This document shows positions 14,689-23,216 of a stretch of DNA of 50,963 nt, piece after piece (the stretch's first letter is position 1; every line of letters starts with the position of its first letter). Made by a program: the position numbers and the translations under genes. Source of the DNA: a virus; the IMG/VR virus record IMGVR_UViG_3300044825_001111, positions 1-50,963 of that record; one strand, given 5' to 3'. The notes under the pieces are model-generated. The model was not told the origin of the DNA. It did not search any database and was given only the letters and a program-made list of their open reading frames with translations.

Positions 14689-14885
14689 CCGACCTCTGCT
14701 TCACCAGCGACGCGGACTCTCTGATCTACGCGGCGATCCTTTTCGTGGTCGGCTGCTGCGGCGTGTACCTGCTCTGGCTGGCGAAGCAGCCTCTGCCATC
14801 GGTGCCGCCCGAGCGGACCGAGCTCGACTCCGACGACCCGCGCATCACGAGAATTTACCAAGGCAACAGAAAGACGGAGATCTAA
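14685..14885 (+). CDS. Small single-pass membrane protein, 66 aa
   Basis: ATG overlaps the previous stop (ATGA at 14685). Residues about 12-32 (SLIYAAILFVVGCCGVYLLW) form one membrane segment, followed by a polar C-terminus of about 33 residues. It could be a superinfection-exclusion type protein or a membrane accessory; nothing decides between these. Confidence 0.6.
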   Translation: MTDLCFTSDADSLIYAAILFVVGCCGVYLLWLAKQPLPSVPPERTELDSDDPRITRIYQGNRKTEI

Positions 14886-14887
14886 CC

Positions 14888-15175
14888 ATGTCGACAATTT
14901 TGGAAGCAATGAAGACCATCACCGCCGTCGAGGGCAGGATCCGCGACGGGATCGCAGCCACGGCGCAGGAGCGCGACACGATCCTGGGCGCGATGGACGC
15001 CGAGGCCACGAAGCTGACGCAGGACGTCCTCGAACTGCTCAAGGCCTACCAGATGAGGCTCGGCGAGCTGCGGGCAGACCTGCAGAAATCTTACGACGCC
15101 CAGATCCGGGCTGCGGAAGAGGCGATCGGAGCCACCCCCGCGCCGGCGCCGAAGATCGCACTGGCGGCTGAGTAG
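14888..15175 (+). CDS. Coiled-coil protein, 95 aa
   Basis: ATG at 14888, two bases past the stop of the membrane protein gene. Residues 1-85 are almost all helix with heptad character (MKTITAVEGRIRDGIAATAQ, ELLKAYQMRLGELRADLQKS), then a Pro/Ala tail. Likely an oligomeric small protein of unknown role. Confidence 0.6.
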   Translation: MSTILEAMKTITAVEGRIRDGIAATAQERDTILGAMDAEATKLTQDVLELLKAYQMRLGELRADLQKSYDAQIRAAEEAIGATPAPAPKIALAAE

Positions 15176-15177
15176 CC

Positions 15178-15423
15178 ATGAAGCTGAACAAGGAAGGCGT
15201 GGAGAAGGCTGCGGACGTAAGAAGTAGGCGTTTATTTGGTGCCCCGCTGCAAGACCTTTCCGAAGACGCACAACAAGTGATCACCGGCCTAGTCTCAGAC
15301 GAACTCACAGCATACTTCGATCATCTCCGGCAGGCGGGATTGATGAGGGTTTCCGATGTCAAAGGACGAAACTCGGATGAGGTCGTGGCCCGCCGCATCA
15401 TCATCCGCGCGGACGAGGAGTAG
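15178..15423 (+). CDS. Hypothetical protein, 81 aa
   Basis: ATG at 15178, two bases after the previous stop. The sequence (GAPLQDLSEDAQQVITGLVS, ELTAYFDHLRQAGLMRVSDV) is helical, with a C-terminal strand (ARRIIIRADEE). It is a soluble small protein without a recognised family. Confidence 0.6.
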   Translation: MKLNKEGVEKAADVRSRRLFGAPLQDLSEDAQQVITGLVSDELTAYFDHLRQAGLMRVSDVKGRNSDEVVARRIIIRADEE

Positions 15424-15428
15424 AGCGC

Positions 15429-16064
15429 ATGACCGAGAAGCCGATCTTGTTTTCCGGCCCGATGGTGAAGGCCATCCTCGACGGCCGCAAGACCATGACG
15501 CGGCGGGTGTTGAAGCCGCAGCCGATCTGGAGCGATGGCGGCTCGATCAATGACGGCGGCGGACAGATGGACTACATCGAACCGCATTGGGCGCGAGAGC
15601 CAAAGCTTGCCTACGCCCCCGGCGACCTGCTGTGGGTGCGCGAGACGTGGGCAGAGGCTTGTGAACTGGATGAGAACGACAAGCCCGCAACGGACATGAG
15701 GACATACTATCGCGCCGATGGAGAGCCGTTTTCCCGCTATCTCGATCCTGACACCGATGAATGGCGCGAAGGGATCAAATGGCGGCCCTCCATTTTCATG
15801 CCCCGGTGGGCTTCCCGCATCAGCCTGCGCGTGACCGCCGTGAAGGTCGAGAGGTTGCAGGACATCAGCGAGGACGACGCAAAGGCGGAAGGCATCTTTC
15901 AAACGAAAGCGGGGTCGTGGAGCGCGGTAGAAGATTACTCACCGCTTGCCGGAACATCGCCAGTCGGCGGCTTCTATTGCCTGTGGACCGCCATCAACGG
16001 CGAGGGCGCCTGGGACGCTAACCCCTGGGTGATGGCCGTGTCGTTTGAAAGGGTGAAACCGTAA
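15429..16064 (+). CDS. ASCH/PUA-like phage protein, 211 aa
   Basis: Begins MTEKPILFSGPMVKAILDGR, then KTMTRRVLKPQP, GDLLWVRETWAE and FMPRWASRISLRVTAVKVER, ending with VMAVSFERV. This is the widespread phage family with an ASCH/PUA-like RNA-binding fold. Its usual role is unproven; RNA binding in translation or regulation is suspected. It stops 2 nt before the integrase ATG. Confidence 0.75.
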   Translation: MTEKPILFSGPMVKAILDGRKTMTRRVLKPQPIWSDGGSINDGGGQMDYIEPHWAREPKLAYAPGDLLWVRETWAEACELDENDKPATDMRTYYRADGEPFSRYLDPDTDEWREGIKWRPSIFMPRWASRISLRVTAVKVERLQDISEDDAKAEGIFQTKAGSWSAVEDYSPLAGTSPVGGFYCLWTAINGEGAWDANPWVMAVSFERVKP

Positions 16065-16066
16065 CC

Positions 16067-16708
16067 ATGCGCCGCGCAGCCGTGCCAAAGGTAAGCCTGC
16101 CGCCGGACGGCGAGCGCCGCGAAAGGGTGCTGGAAAGAAATGAAGTCGCCCGCCTGCTATGGGCGGCGCGGAAGCTGAAACTGCCGCACGTCGCGCGGTT
16201 CATCCTGATCGGGATTTATACAGGGACACGTCACAATGCGATGCTTAGCCTTAGATGGACGTCAAATCTCAGTGGGGGAAGCGTTGAGCTTGAGAGAGGC
16301 ATTATCTTCCGCCGTGGAAGCGCTGAACGAGAAACAAGCAAGCGGCGTCCTCCTGTCAGGATACATGAACGGTTGGTGGCTCACCTACATAGATGGCAGC
16401 GGGAAGACAGTGCAGCAGGACTTTCCAGCGTCATCCACTACCAAGGCCAGCGCATCGGCAAAATGAAACGCGCCTGGGCCAGCGTCGTCAAGGAGGCCGG
16501 GCTGGGCCGGGACGTGACGCCGCATGTCTTGCGCCATAGCTGCGCGAGTCATGCCTTGTGGGGGCGCCCGGCAAAAGGTGCGCGACCGGAGACTAGGCCG
16601 ATGACTATTTGGGACGTTGCGGGCGTCGTGGGCGCGGATGCTTCCACAATTGAACGAATTTACGGGCATCATCAGCGCATAGATGAGGGAGACAGGAGAA
16701 CCGCATGA
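16067..16708 (+). CDS. int: Tyrosine integrase, catalytic domain only, 213 aa
   Basis: Catalytic residues visible: R55 in YTGTRHNAML, H153 and R156 in HVLRHSCAS, and Y199 in ERIYGHH. The usual fifth position (His or Trp in LGH) reads GA at 189-190; alphaproteobacterial relatives often have GM here. Family members carry 100-180 more N-terminal residues (arm- and core-binding domains). Here the ORF starts straight at the catalytic domain and the gene before it ends 2 nt upstream, leaving no room. It should recombine attP at 17666 with a host tRNA gene, if functional without the missing domain. Confidence 0.82.
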   Translation: MRRAAVPKVSLPPDGERRERVLERNEVARLLWAARKLKLPHVARFILIGIYTGTRHNAMLSLRWTSNLSGGSVELERGIIFRRGSAERETSKRRPPVRIHERLVAHLHRWQREDSAAGLSSVIHYQGQRIGKMKRAWASVVKEAGLGRDVTPHVLRHSCASHALWGRPAKGARPETRPMTIWDVAGVVGADASTIERIYGHHQRIDEGDRRTA

Positions 16709-17403
16709 AACCCGTTCCACATTGCCCCGGATACTTTGCGAGCGAGGACGGCCATATTTTTCGCAATGGCTCCCAGCGAAAGCCGCGCACGAACGGGCGC
16801 GGGTATCTCAGGATAAAGGTGTCAGTGAACAATGCGCAATGGGATGAGTACGTTCATCGCATGGTCTGTGCGGCCTATCATGGCCCATGCCCTGACGGCT
16901 TTGAGTGCCGCCACCTGGACGGCAATCGCCAGCACAACTCGCCCAGCAATCTGGAGTGGGCCGACAAAGCCACCAACGAACGGGACAAGATAATTCACGG
17001 AACCATTTTGAGCGGCGAACGCAATGGGCAGGCCGAACTAACTGACGCGATTGTGATAGAGGCCAGACGCCGCGCGGCAGCTGGTGAACGCATAGATCAT
17101 ATCGCCGCTTCATTTGGGGTTAACCGCCTCACGCTTGGACAGGCAATAGCAGGGAAGCGTTGGAAACATTTGCCCGGAGGGCTTGGGTCGTTTTCCACGA
17201 GGCGAAAGTTCAAGCCAGATGGCATTGTCAGGATCAGAAGGGAGTATGCGAGCGGTCGGCTTCAAAGGGACATCGCCGCCGAGTATGGCGTCAACCAAAC
17301 CGCCATTGGCGCAATTGTCAGGCGAGAGGCCTATCCTCATATCTCTGATGCGGCGGAGAACACCCACAGAAAGATCGACGCGCCGGAAAGGAAGAAGGCA
17401 TGA
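16705..17403 (+). CDS. HNH endonuclease with NUMOD4-like start and HTH repeats, 232 aa
   Basis: ATG overlaps the integrase stop (ATGA). The N-terminus (PVPHCPGYFASEDGHIFRNG) resembles NUMOD4, followed by an HNH core (VHRMVCAAYHGPCPDGFECR, HLDGNRQHNSPSNLEW). Two helix-turn-helix units follow, around residues 125-145 and 180-205 (AASFGVNRLTLGQAI and AAEYGVNQTAIGAIV). A typical free-standing homing nuclease, placed between int and attP. Confidence 0.85.
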   Translation: MKPVPHCPGYFASEDGHIFRNGSQRKPRTNGRGYLRIKVSVNNAQWDEYVHRMVCAAYHGPCPDGFECRHLDGNRQHNSPSNLEWADKATNERDKIIHGTILSGERNGQAELTDAIVIEARRRAAAGERIDHIAASFGVNRLTLGQAIAGKRWKHLPGGLGSFSTRRKFKPDGIVRIRREYASGRLQRDIAAEYGVNQTAIGAIVRREAYPHISDAAENTHRKIDAPERKKA

Positions 17404-17624
17404 ACGGATGGCAACCGATTGAGACGGCACCGAGGGATGGGACACCCATCTTGCTCGGGCGCTTTGTCAAGAAATGCAAATATGGCCGCGCCAACATTCA
17501 GCGCGTCGATTGGTGGCGTCGTCCAGAGGACAAGCAGACTTATGTAGGATTTGGGCAGTTCAGCAGTTACTGGCCGCCAACCCACTGGATGCATTTGCCG
17601 CCGCCGCCAGAGGCAGCCCCATGA
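17400..17624 (+). CDS. DUF551 protein, 74 aa
   Basis: Begins MNGWQPIETAPRDGTPILLG and ends YWPPTHWMHLPPPPEAAP. The W-x-P-I-x-T-A-P-x-D-G start and the WxPTHWMxLP end are the signature of DUF551, a very common phage protein of unknown function. ATG overlaps the HNH stop (ATGA). Confidence 0.85.
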   Translation: MNGWQPIETAPRDGTPILLGRFVKKCKYGRANIQRVDWWRRPEDKQTYVGFGQFSSYWPPTHWMHLPPPPEAAP

Positions 17625-17665
17625 CCCTCATTCTGGGGCCAATCTGGGGCGGGAAGGTAGAAAGA

Positions 17666-17713
17666 TGGTCGGAGCGGCGGGATTCGAACCCGCGACCCCT
17701 ACCCCCCCCAGAC
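17666..17713 (-). other. attP: attP core: 3' half of a tRNA-Pro gene
   Basis: On the minus strand the sequence ends in CGCTCCG-A-CCA (acceptor strand, discriminator base and CCA, 17666-17676), preceded by a perfect T-arm (GCGGG TTCGAAT CCCGC, 17677-17693), GGGGTC and a run of eight G that includes a GGG anticodon. G72 and anticodon GGG fit tRNA-Pro. No 5' acceptor strand or D-arm follows, and the 5' anticodon-stem bases (CTGTC) do not pair. So this is only the shared core used for integration. It lies in a 159-bp non-coding gap, 1 kb past the integrase gene. Confidence 0.85.
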
Positions 17714-17783
17714 AGTGGATCAGGGGCTTGGCTCCCCGCACTATCGCTTACCGGCCTGAAACACTCATAGGAGAATCCCGCAC

Positions 17784-18107
17784 ATGACCCCTACACCCAC
17801 AACAAGACTGGACAAGCTATTTGCGAGCTACACCTTTGAGGGTGATGTTAGATTGGAGGTTCGGGTGCGCGGGGATTGCTTGATCCCCGCCCTTCAATCT
17901 GTTGTCAGTACCGAAGATGTACTGGAAATGCTCGAAATGCTCATTGCATTGAAGCGCAAGGAATTGGCGAAGTCCGCAAACACCCTCCAATCAGAGGGGC
18001 GACCTCAGGGGATGGGAGTAGGTCCGTTGTTCCCAAAGGCCGAATTTCTGGCGGCGGAGGCCGATAAGATCATAGATGACGCCCCGCCCCTACCCTTGAA
18101 ACCGTAA
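17784..18107 (+). CDS. Hypothetical protein, 107 aa
   Basis: ATG at 17784, with AGGAGAA about 10 nt upstream. It has an N-terminal strand-rich part (SYTFEGDVRLEVRVRGDCLI), a helix (TEDVLEMLEMLIALKRKEL) and a disordered tail. It is the first gene past attP, so it would lie near one prophage end after integration. No family recognised. Confidence 0.6.
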   Translation: MTPTPTTRLDKLFASYTFEGDVRLEVRVRGDCLIPALQSVVSTEDVLEMLEMLIALKRKELAKSANTLQSEGRPQGMGVGPLFPKAEFLAAEADKIIDDAPPLPLKP

Positions 18108-18132
18108 CGGACTTTTGAAGGAGGCCCGCACT

Positions 18133-18438
18133 ATGAGACTGCATGAGCATGAGAAGATTGTGGAGGCGATGGCGAGGGCTTTACATAAGGCTTCATGGCA
18201 AGACGCCAGCGAAGAAATGTGGGCTAGATACCCGTCAGAACATCTAATGTATCTTGAAAGCGCCACCGCCGCCCTTGACGCCCTGCTGGATGCTGCTGTG
18301 CGGCTGAAAGTCAGCAGAGACACCACAGCTTACGCCTTTGCTGGCGATGAAGCATGGGGGGCAGGTCCGCCAGAGTTGGTTGTCGAAGATTGCTTCCCCG
18401 CCCTCATCCTTCGCCTGGAGGCCCGCGATGACGAATGA
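18133..18438 (+). CDS. Hypothetical protein, 101 aa
   Basis: AAGGAGG precedes the ATG at 18133, so this start is preferred over a TTG at 18115. Mostly helical: MRLHEHEKIVEAMARALHKA, SATAALDALLDAAVRLKVSR, then an acidic end. The WxDxxxEMWARYPSEH segment resembles small phage proteins of unknown function. Confidence 0.6.
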   Translation: MRLHEHEKIVEAMARALHKASWQDASEEMWARYPSEHLMYLESATAALDALLDAAVRLKVSRDTTAYAFAGDEAWGAGPPELVVEDCFPALILRLEARDDE

Positions 18439-18718
18439 CGAGCCAATTCAAACTGTCCCGCCGATAGTTGATAACGTCGATTATGTCGCGGCGCATCTTG
18501 ATGTCATGGGCATGGAAGGTGCTGCCCGTTTGATCCGCCGCCTGCGGGATGAACGGGATCAGGCGAGAGCAGCACTGGCCCGGTTCGCAGACGCCAGCAG
18601 AAGTTATGCGGGTGGCGACTTTTCTGGCGATGACTACTGCGACGAAATGCAGACAATCAAGGTCGGCCACCTCCGCACCGCCGCCCGCGTCCATGCTGAG
18701 ACAGGAGAGAAGGGATGA
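18428..18718 (+). CDS. Hypothetical protein, 96 aa
   Basis: ATG at 18428 lies 11 nt inside the previous gene. The centre (VAAHLDVMGMEGAARLIRRL) and the following charged helix are typical of small phage proteins with a short coiled coil. Its TGA overlaps the ATG of the SGNH hydrolase (ATGA). Function unknown. Confidence 0.6.
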   Translation: MTNDEPIQTVPPIVDNVDYVAAHLDVMGMEGAARLIRRLRDERDQARAALARFADASRSYAGGDFSGDDYCDEMQTIKVGHLRTAARVHAETGEKG

Positions 18719-19323
18719 ACACCCGCCTGATCGGAGCCGTCGCCCTTATAGCCATTGCCTTTGGTGGTGGCATGACTGCCCGCCCCTATCTGGCCGCCCC
18801 ATTCAAGGAACACTCCCAAGCCGTCAGCGTCCGCGTAAGCCAGCAAGAGGGCCTGACCGCCCCCGTCGACTTGGTGATGTTCGGGGATAGCCTGACCGAT
18901 CAGGGCCGCTGGGACGAGCTGCTAGGCCTCAAGGTGGCGAACCGCGGCGTGGGCGGCGACACGGTCAAGATGGCTGCGCAGCGGGTTCACACCCTGCCAC
19001 CTGGCCCGGTTTACATCATGCTCGGCATCAATGACCTGAACTGGCTCCAGCGACCCCACGATCGTGTCCTGGCGGATTACGACGCGCTGCTCGCCAGCCT
19101 CAAGGGCCGCAAGATCGTGGTGCAATCGGTGCTCGGGCCGGAAGGTCTTGGGCTCCCGGAATTCAATGCCTCACTCAAGGCCCTGGCCGAGCGGCACGGC
19201 GCTGACTTTCTCGATCTCACTCCGCAGCTGGGATACCCGCTGAAACCCACCTATGACGGCATTCATCTGACCGGCGATGGATACCGCCTGTGGGCGAAGC
19301 AAATCTCAGGCAGCCTCCTTTAA
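18715..19323 (+). CDS. SGNH/GDSL-family hydrolase with N-terminal membrane anchor, 202 aa
   Basis: Residues 5-25 (LIGAVALIAIAFGGGM) form a signal or anchor. SGNH blocks are clear: FGDSLTD with Ser59, NRGVGGDT with the glycine block, GINDL with Asn106, and DGIHLTGDGY with Asp181 and His184. The enzyme is an esterase facing the periplasm, possibly deacylating a surface glycan or lipid. As the last rightward gene beyond attP it may be a lysogenic-conversion gene. Its stop overlaps the convergent tailspike gene by 18 nt. Confidence 0.85.
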   Translation: MNTRLIGAVALIAIAFGGGMTARPYLAAPFKEHSQAVSVRVSQQEGLTAPVDLVMFGDSLTDQGRWDELLGLKVANRGVGGDTVKMAAQRVHTLPPGPVYIMLGINDLNWLQRPHDRVLADYDALLASLKGRKIVVQSVLGPEGLGLPEFNASLKALAERHGADFLDLTPQLGYPLKPTYDGIHLTGDGYRLWAKQISGSLL

Positions 19324-21822
19324 GATTTTTCCCATCACTGGATAGTCCTCTTCGAGCAAGACGCGAGAGGCCAAGATGGTATCGCCGCGCAGCGATATGT
19401 AATTGTTGATGTTCGAGAAGTACGCGGTGCCACTGCTATTGATGTTGTCGAGCGCTACCTGGCCAGGGCCGATCGAGGATATGTCGTCGACAGCGGCGTC
19501 ATGAAGTCCGGTTTGGTCGATCAGGCGTTGCGTGCCGACAACAGAGACATTGCCCACAATGCGCTCGGGGATCCACATCCAGCATTTTACGTTGACCCCG
19601 GACGGATAGGGATTCCGGCGGACAGTTGGGAAGCCATCCAAAAACAGGCGACCGCCCGAGTGGGTGTAATTGAATGTGCCCGACGTCTGCTCGATGACAA
19701 GCATGCCAGACTGATTGAATGGAATTTCCTCACTGACCGGAAGATCGTTGCCAGTCGGTTCGCCTGTCGTTTCATCAATCTCAGGCTCAAATCCATTCTT
19801 GTAAACAATGCCGTTGCCAACAAAGACAAGTGCTCCGACGCCCTGCACTTCGAAGCCCGGCGCATTCGCCCCACTGGCAACGGGTGTGACGTTGTGCATC
19901 ACGATTATGTCGTCGCTGTCGAACAGGTCTTCTCGATCGGCCGCCGCTGAGACCGCGTCCTTGGCGTCGATATAGTCCTGCTCGGTGGGGAGGTATGGCG
20001 CCCGCCACCACTCGGGCCGGATGTTTACGCCATTGACCCTTGCAATTCCGGCGGTCACAACAGTGTCAGAGGGGCCGGTGACAATGTTCAGCAATTCATT
20101 GTCGGTGAACACCGACGGAGTATCAAGCCACAGATGCCCGGTCGTGCCATTGTCCGTGATTAACTTGATAACTCCCTTCCTTCCGGACGTCGCTCCCTTG
20201 ACCGTTGTCCCTAGTGTGAACGCTGCCGTCTGCTCATCAAAGAAGAGCTGAGTATTCTCCCACCGATATTCAGGATACTCAGGTGTTGGCGCCGCATTGG
20301 CAAGACGACGCACCACGCAATAGCTGTCGATCGCATTCTCGTTGCGCATGGCCCACACATGGGACATGAGCACCGGGAACTTGACCCAATAGGGATCGTC
20401 GGCGGTCTTGAACTCCGTCGGGTTCGCGGTTGCCGACATTTTCGCCGGTAGCGTTTCGATCTCGTACCAGATCACGAACAACCGCCTGTACATCGTCTTG
20501 TACCAGCCATCGGCCATGGCATCGATGCACGCTGCCACATTCTCAAGCGACCAGATGTGGAACTTGTTCTGCGGGTTCTCGAAGATCGCGAAGAGGTCAT
20601 CGACGGCCGGATCGTTGTTGAACACGTCGGCGAGAATGCGCGAGCGCGCGGTGGCGTAGGCATCTGCCGCTCCCGTCCGGCACTTGAGCAGGAGCGCATA
20701 GGTGCCGATGATATTGTACCCCCAATTCGCTGACCATTGGCCGTCGGCGGTTCGCGCTCCCGATGCGCGATAGCTGTCGTAACGGCTTACATAGTTCGAG
20801 CGCATCTGGCCATTCTTCATCGGCTGGCAAGTCGTGGCGACCGCGTCATCCCAATAATCGCGGATCGACATGAAGTCGTAGCGGTTGGAGTGAGCGGCGA
20901 CGAGAGCTTCATAGCTGCCATAACCAGCGCTGCCGAATTGAAGCGTGACCGAAACATAGAGGCCAGAATAGTCGCCCGCGATTGGCGGCTTTCGGTGTTG
21001 CGAGTAGGCGAGTATGCCAAGTTGCGCGATGGGATTTGCGGTTTGCGGGGGCAGCGTGTGAATGGCGTTCGTGCCAGTCCACACCTTGTCGACGACGTCC
21101 TTGCTGAAGCTGTAGACAGTATTTGAGTCCCAAACGTTCGTGTCGTCTGGATCAAAGGTCGTCCGAAACCATGTGCCGGCCGCCTCCGATGTGAAGCCGT
21201 CATAGAGAAGCCGTGCCGCAATCAACTCGACGAGCGTGTCGTATTCGGCCGGAGAAAGGCTGCCGCTCAAGTTAAGCGTCGGGGTCGCAGGGTTCCCGCC
21301 TTTTGCAAAGAGGTATTGCGGGTTCGCGTCGAAAAAGCTCTTGGTCGGTTCGCTTGTCCAGAAACTTGCCCACCGATGGCCGGCGGGCGCAGGGAAGCCG
21401 GAGTCCGCGGTGTTGGCGCACCCGTTCAACCATTGCCATTTGCGCAGCTGCTCATCGAAAACATTGAACTCGGAACTGTAGCCGCCGCTCCAATTCGACG
21501 CGTAGTTTCTGGAAACCTTCACACCGGCCGCCATCCACCAGGACTGCTTTGCGCCCGAGATATTGAAGTCAAGGGTGCTCGGGCGTCTGATGTAGTTGCC
21601 GACCGGCCCATAGTGCCGATAGCCGAGGGCATCCAGCATCGTCACCAGGCCGTGCTGCAGCGCGCGGAAGCTGCCAGCATTGACGGTGAAGGTGTCGACG
21701 CCGTTGCCGGAATAGGAGAACTCCGTATCGTTGTGACCAGCCGCCGTCTCGCTTGTTGTCAGTTGCGCGGATCCATCCACCGCCCGCAATTCATCGAGAT
21801 AGTCTGATGGAAGTGTGCCCAC
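19306..21822 (-). CDS. Tailspike-like protein with DUF4838-type glycosidase domain, 838 aa
   Basis: GTG start at 21822, three bases after the previous stop. The N-terminal part (SFRALQHGLVTMLDALGYRH, GPVGNYIRRPSTLDF) resembles the alpha-glucuronidase-like N-domain of DUF4838 proteins. A large region follows with many Trp and Tyr (HRWASFWTSEPTKSFFDANP, KFHIWSLENVAACIDAMADG) that would form the barrel. The C-terminal 300 residues are beta-rich (VKGATSGRKGVIKLITDNGT; ISSIGPGQVALDNINSSGTA). It probably binds or degrades a host surface polysaccharide. Substrate unknown. Confidence 0.65.
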   Translation of the reverse strand: MGTLPSDYLDELRAVDGSAQLTTSETAAGHNDTEFSYSGNGVDTFTVNAGSFRALQHGLVTMLDALGYRHYGPVGNYIRRPSTLDFNISGAKQSWWMAAGVKVSRNYASNWSGGYSSEFNVFDEQLRKWQWLNGCANTADSGFPAPAGHRWASFWTSEPTKSFFDANPQYLFAKGGNPATPTLNLSGSLSPAEYDTLVELIAARLLYDGFTSEAAGTWFRTTFDPDDTNVWDSNTVYSFSKDVVDKVWTGTNAIHTLPPQTANPIAQLGILAYSQHRKPPIAGDYSGLYVSVTLQFGSAGYGSYEALVAAHSNRYDFMSIRDYWDDAVATTCQPMKNGQMRSNYVSRYDSYRASGARTADGQWSANWGYNIIGTYALLLKCRTGAADAYATARSRILADVFNNDPAVDDLFAIFENPQNKFHIWSLENVAACIDAMADGWYKTMYRRLFVIWYEIETLPAKMSATANPTEFKTADDPYWVKFPVLMSHVWAMRNENAIDSYCVVRRLANAAPTPEYPEYRWENTQLFFDEQTAAFTLGTTVKGATSGRKGVIKLITDNGTTGHLWLDTPSVFTDNELLNIVTGPSDTVVTAGIARVNGVNIRPEWWRAPYLPTEQDYIDAKDAVSAAADREDLFDSDDIIVMHNVTPVASGANAPGFEVQGVGALVFVGNGIVYKNGFEPEIDETTGEPTGNDLPVSEEIPFNQSGMLVIEQTSGTFNYTHSGGRLFLDGFPTVRRNPYPSGVNVKCWMWIPERIVGNVSVVGTQRLIDQTGLHDAAVDDISSIGPGQVALDNINSSGTAYFSNINNYISLRGDTILASRVLLEEDYPVMGKILKEAA

Positions 21823-21825
21823 GGT

Positions 21826-23214
21826 TCAGTAGACTCCTTGATAGTCGTGGAACGCGATCTTGTGCAGGCCGGCGACGTTGATCACCGAGCTGCCCGTCGC
21901 GTCCGCCAGATATACCCCGAAAAGCCCGTTCAAGTCGTCGGTGCCATCGTCATAGAGATCGGCATCAAACTGCAAATACCAGAAGCCGTCTTCGAGCGGG
22001 ATTGCGATGTTGTTCGTGATCCGCGGGCTGACCGACGAGAACGCTCCGGTGTCGAGGTTGAACGACATGTTCGGGTTGATGGTGAGGTTTTGTGAAACAA
22101 ATCTGATCCAGGCATTCGGCGACGCCCACTGCAGCTTTTTGACGAAGAAGCGGAAGCGCGGCGCCGCGCTCAATATATCAAGGCTCCGGTAGATTCTGCA
22201 GATCGTGCTGACACCGCCAGGATTAGCCTCAAGCGTGAGGCCATTGGAGTTGCCGAGCGGATCGACTTGCGCTGTCCCGACGGTGATATTGCTGCTGACG
22301 ACCAAGCCGCCCGACAGCGCGCCGTCATGAGCGCCGCGCCACCTGACCGTTTCCGTCGCGGGCGTGGTGAAGTCATAGGTAATCTTGTTGCTGCGGTTGC
22401 CGTTCGCGTCGACCTGAATGATGTGAACCCGGTACGCGATCCCGCCTGTGAGGCCGGTGATGTTCGGGACCGAGACTCGCCCGGTCGCCGTGACCGTCTT
22501 GCTGACGAAGAAGGTCGCCCCGGTGCCCGCCACCACGTCGTCGTCCGAAGGCGAGGACGCGGCGGGATAGACCGCGACCTTGGAGGCGCCGGTCTGATCG
22601 TCGGTCAGCCACGAAGCGATGCCGGTGGTCTGCCCCTTAAACGTCGCAACCAGGCCCGACAGGATCGGCACGGCATCCGGTGTCGTGAAGGCGTAGGTCA
22701 CAACCGGCGCATAGTCGCCAGGCGTCGCGCTGCGCTTAACGGTCGACATTGCGATGTAACTGACCTCTTGCGTCAGACCGTTGATCGGCGGCGTACCATC
22801 GGTCAGCGTGGTCATTTCGAGCGACGTGCGGTGTAGCGTCGGCCCGGTGCCATTGACGGCCCAGTCTTCGAGCGTTTCCGGTGCCGGCGTCGCTGTGCCA
22901 GTCGGGACGACCACGAGGCTGAAGAAGCCGGGTGTGGCAGGCGGCCAGGTGATGGTCCAGCCCGCCCGTTTGCCGTCTGCGTGAGGGTTGACGACGAAGT
23001 TTGACAGCTCGGCGCCGGCCAGCGGCGTCAGCGCGCCAGTTGCAGACACCACCGCATCGGCAAGCACTGCGCCAAGGGCTCCAGTCTGCGGCAGTGGATC
23101 CAGCAGCCCGGCACCAGCCACCACCGCATCGTCTAAACCCAGCGACAGATCACCAACAATCGGCGGCGGCGGGGTCGGTCCTTCCAGGACGAGCGTGTAT
23201 TGCGCGAGAGGCAT
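21826..23214 (-). CDS. Tail fibre-like protein with fibronectin-type modules, 462 aa
   Basis: Short LDDAVVAGAG-type repeats lie at residues 25-62, echoing the repeats in the 458-aa tip protein. Then come Ig/FnIII-like strands (WTITWPPATPGFFSLVVVPT, VPNITGLTGGIAYRVHIIQV) and a C-terminal jelly-roll-like domain (FRFFVKKLQWASPNAWIRFV, DGFWYLQFDADLYDDGTDDL). The end looks like a carbohydrate-binding tip. It belongs to the host-recognition cluster. Confidence 0.65.
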   Translation of the reverse strand: MPLAQYTLVLEGPTPPPPIVGDLSLGLDDAVVAGAGLLDPLPQTGALGAVLADAVVSATGALTPLAGAELSNFVVNPHADGKRAGWTITWPPATPGFFSLVVVPTGTATPAPETLEDWAVNGTGPTLHRTSLEMTTLTDGTPPINGLTQEVSYIAMSTVKRSATPGDYAPVVTYAFTTPDAVPILSGLVATFKGQTTGIASWLTDDQTGASKVAVYPAASSPSDDDVVAGTGATFFVSKTVTATGRVSVPNITGLTGGIAYRVHIIQVDANGNRSNKITYDFTTPATETVRWRGAHDGALSGGLVVSSNITVGTAQVDPLGNSNGLTLEANPGGVSTICRIYRSLDILSAAPRFRFFVKKLQWASPNAWIRFVSQNLTINPNMSFNLDTGAFSSVSPRITNNIAIPLEDGFWYLQFDADLYDDGTDDLNGLFGVYLADATGSSVINVAGLHKIAFHDYQGVY

Positions 23215-23216
23215 CG

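Noticed and set aside
17666-17740. A complete tRNA gene
   Set aside because: Only the 3' half is present. There is no 5' acceptor strand or D-arm, and the anticodon stem does not pair. It is called as an attP core instead.
18115-18132. TTG start for the 101-aa gene
   Set aside because: The AAGGAGG that would serve the ATG at 18133 lies just after this TTG, which makes the TTG an unlikely start.
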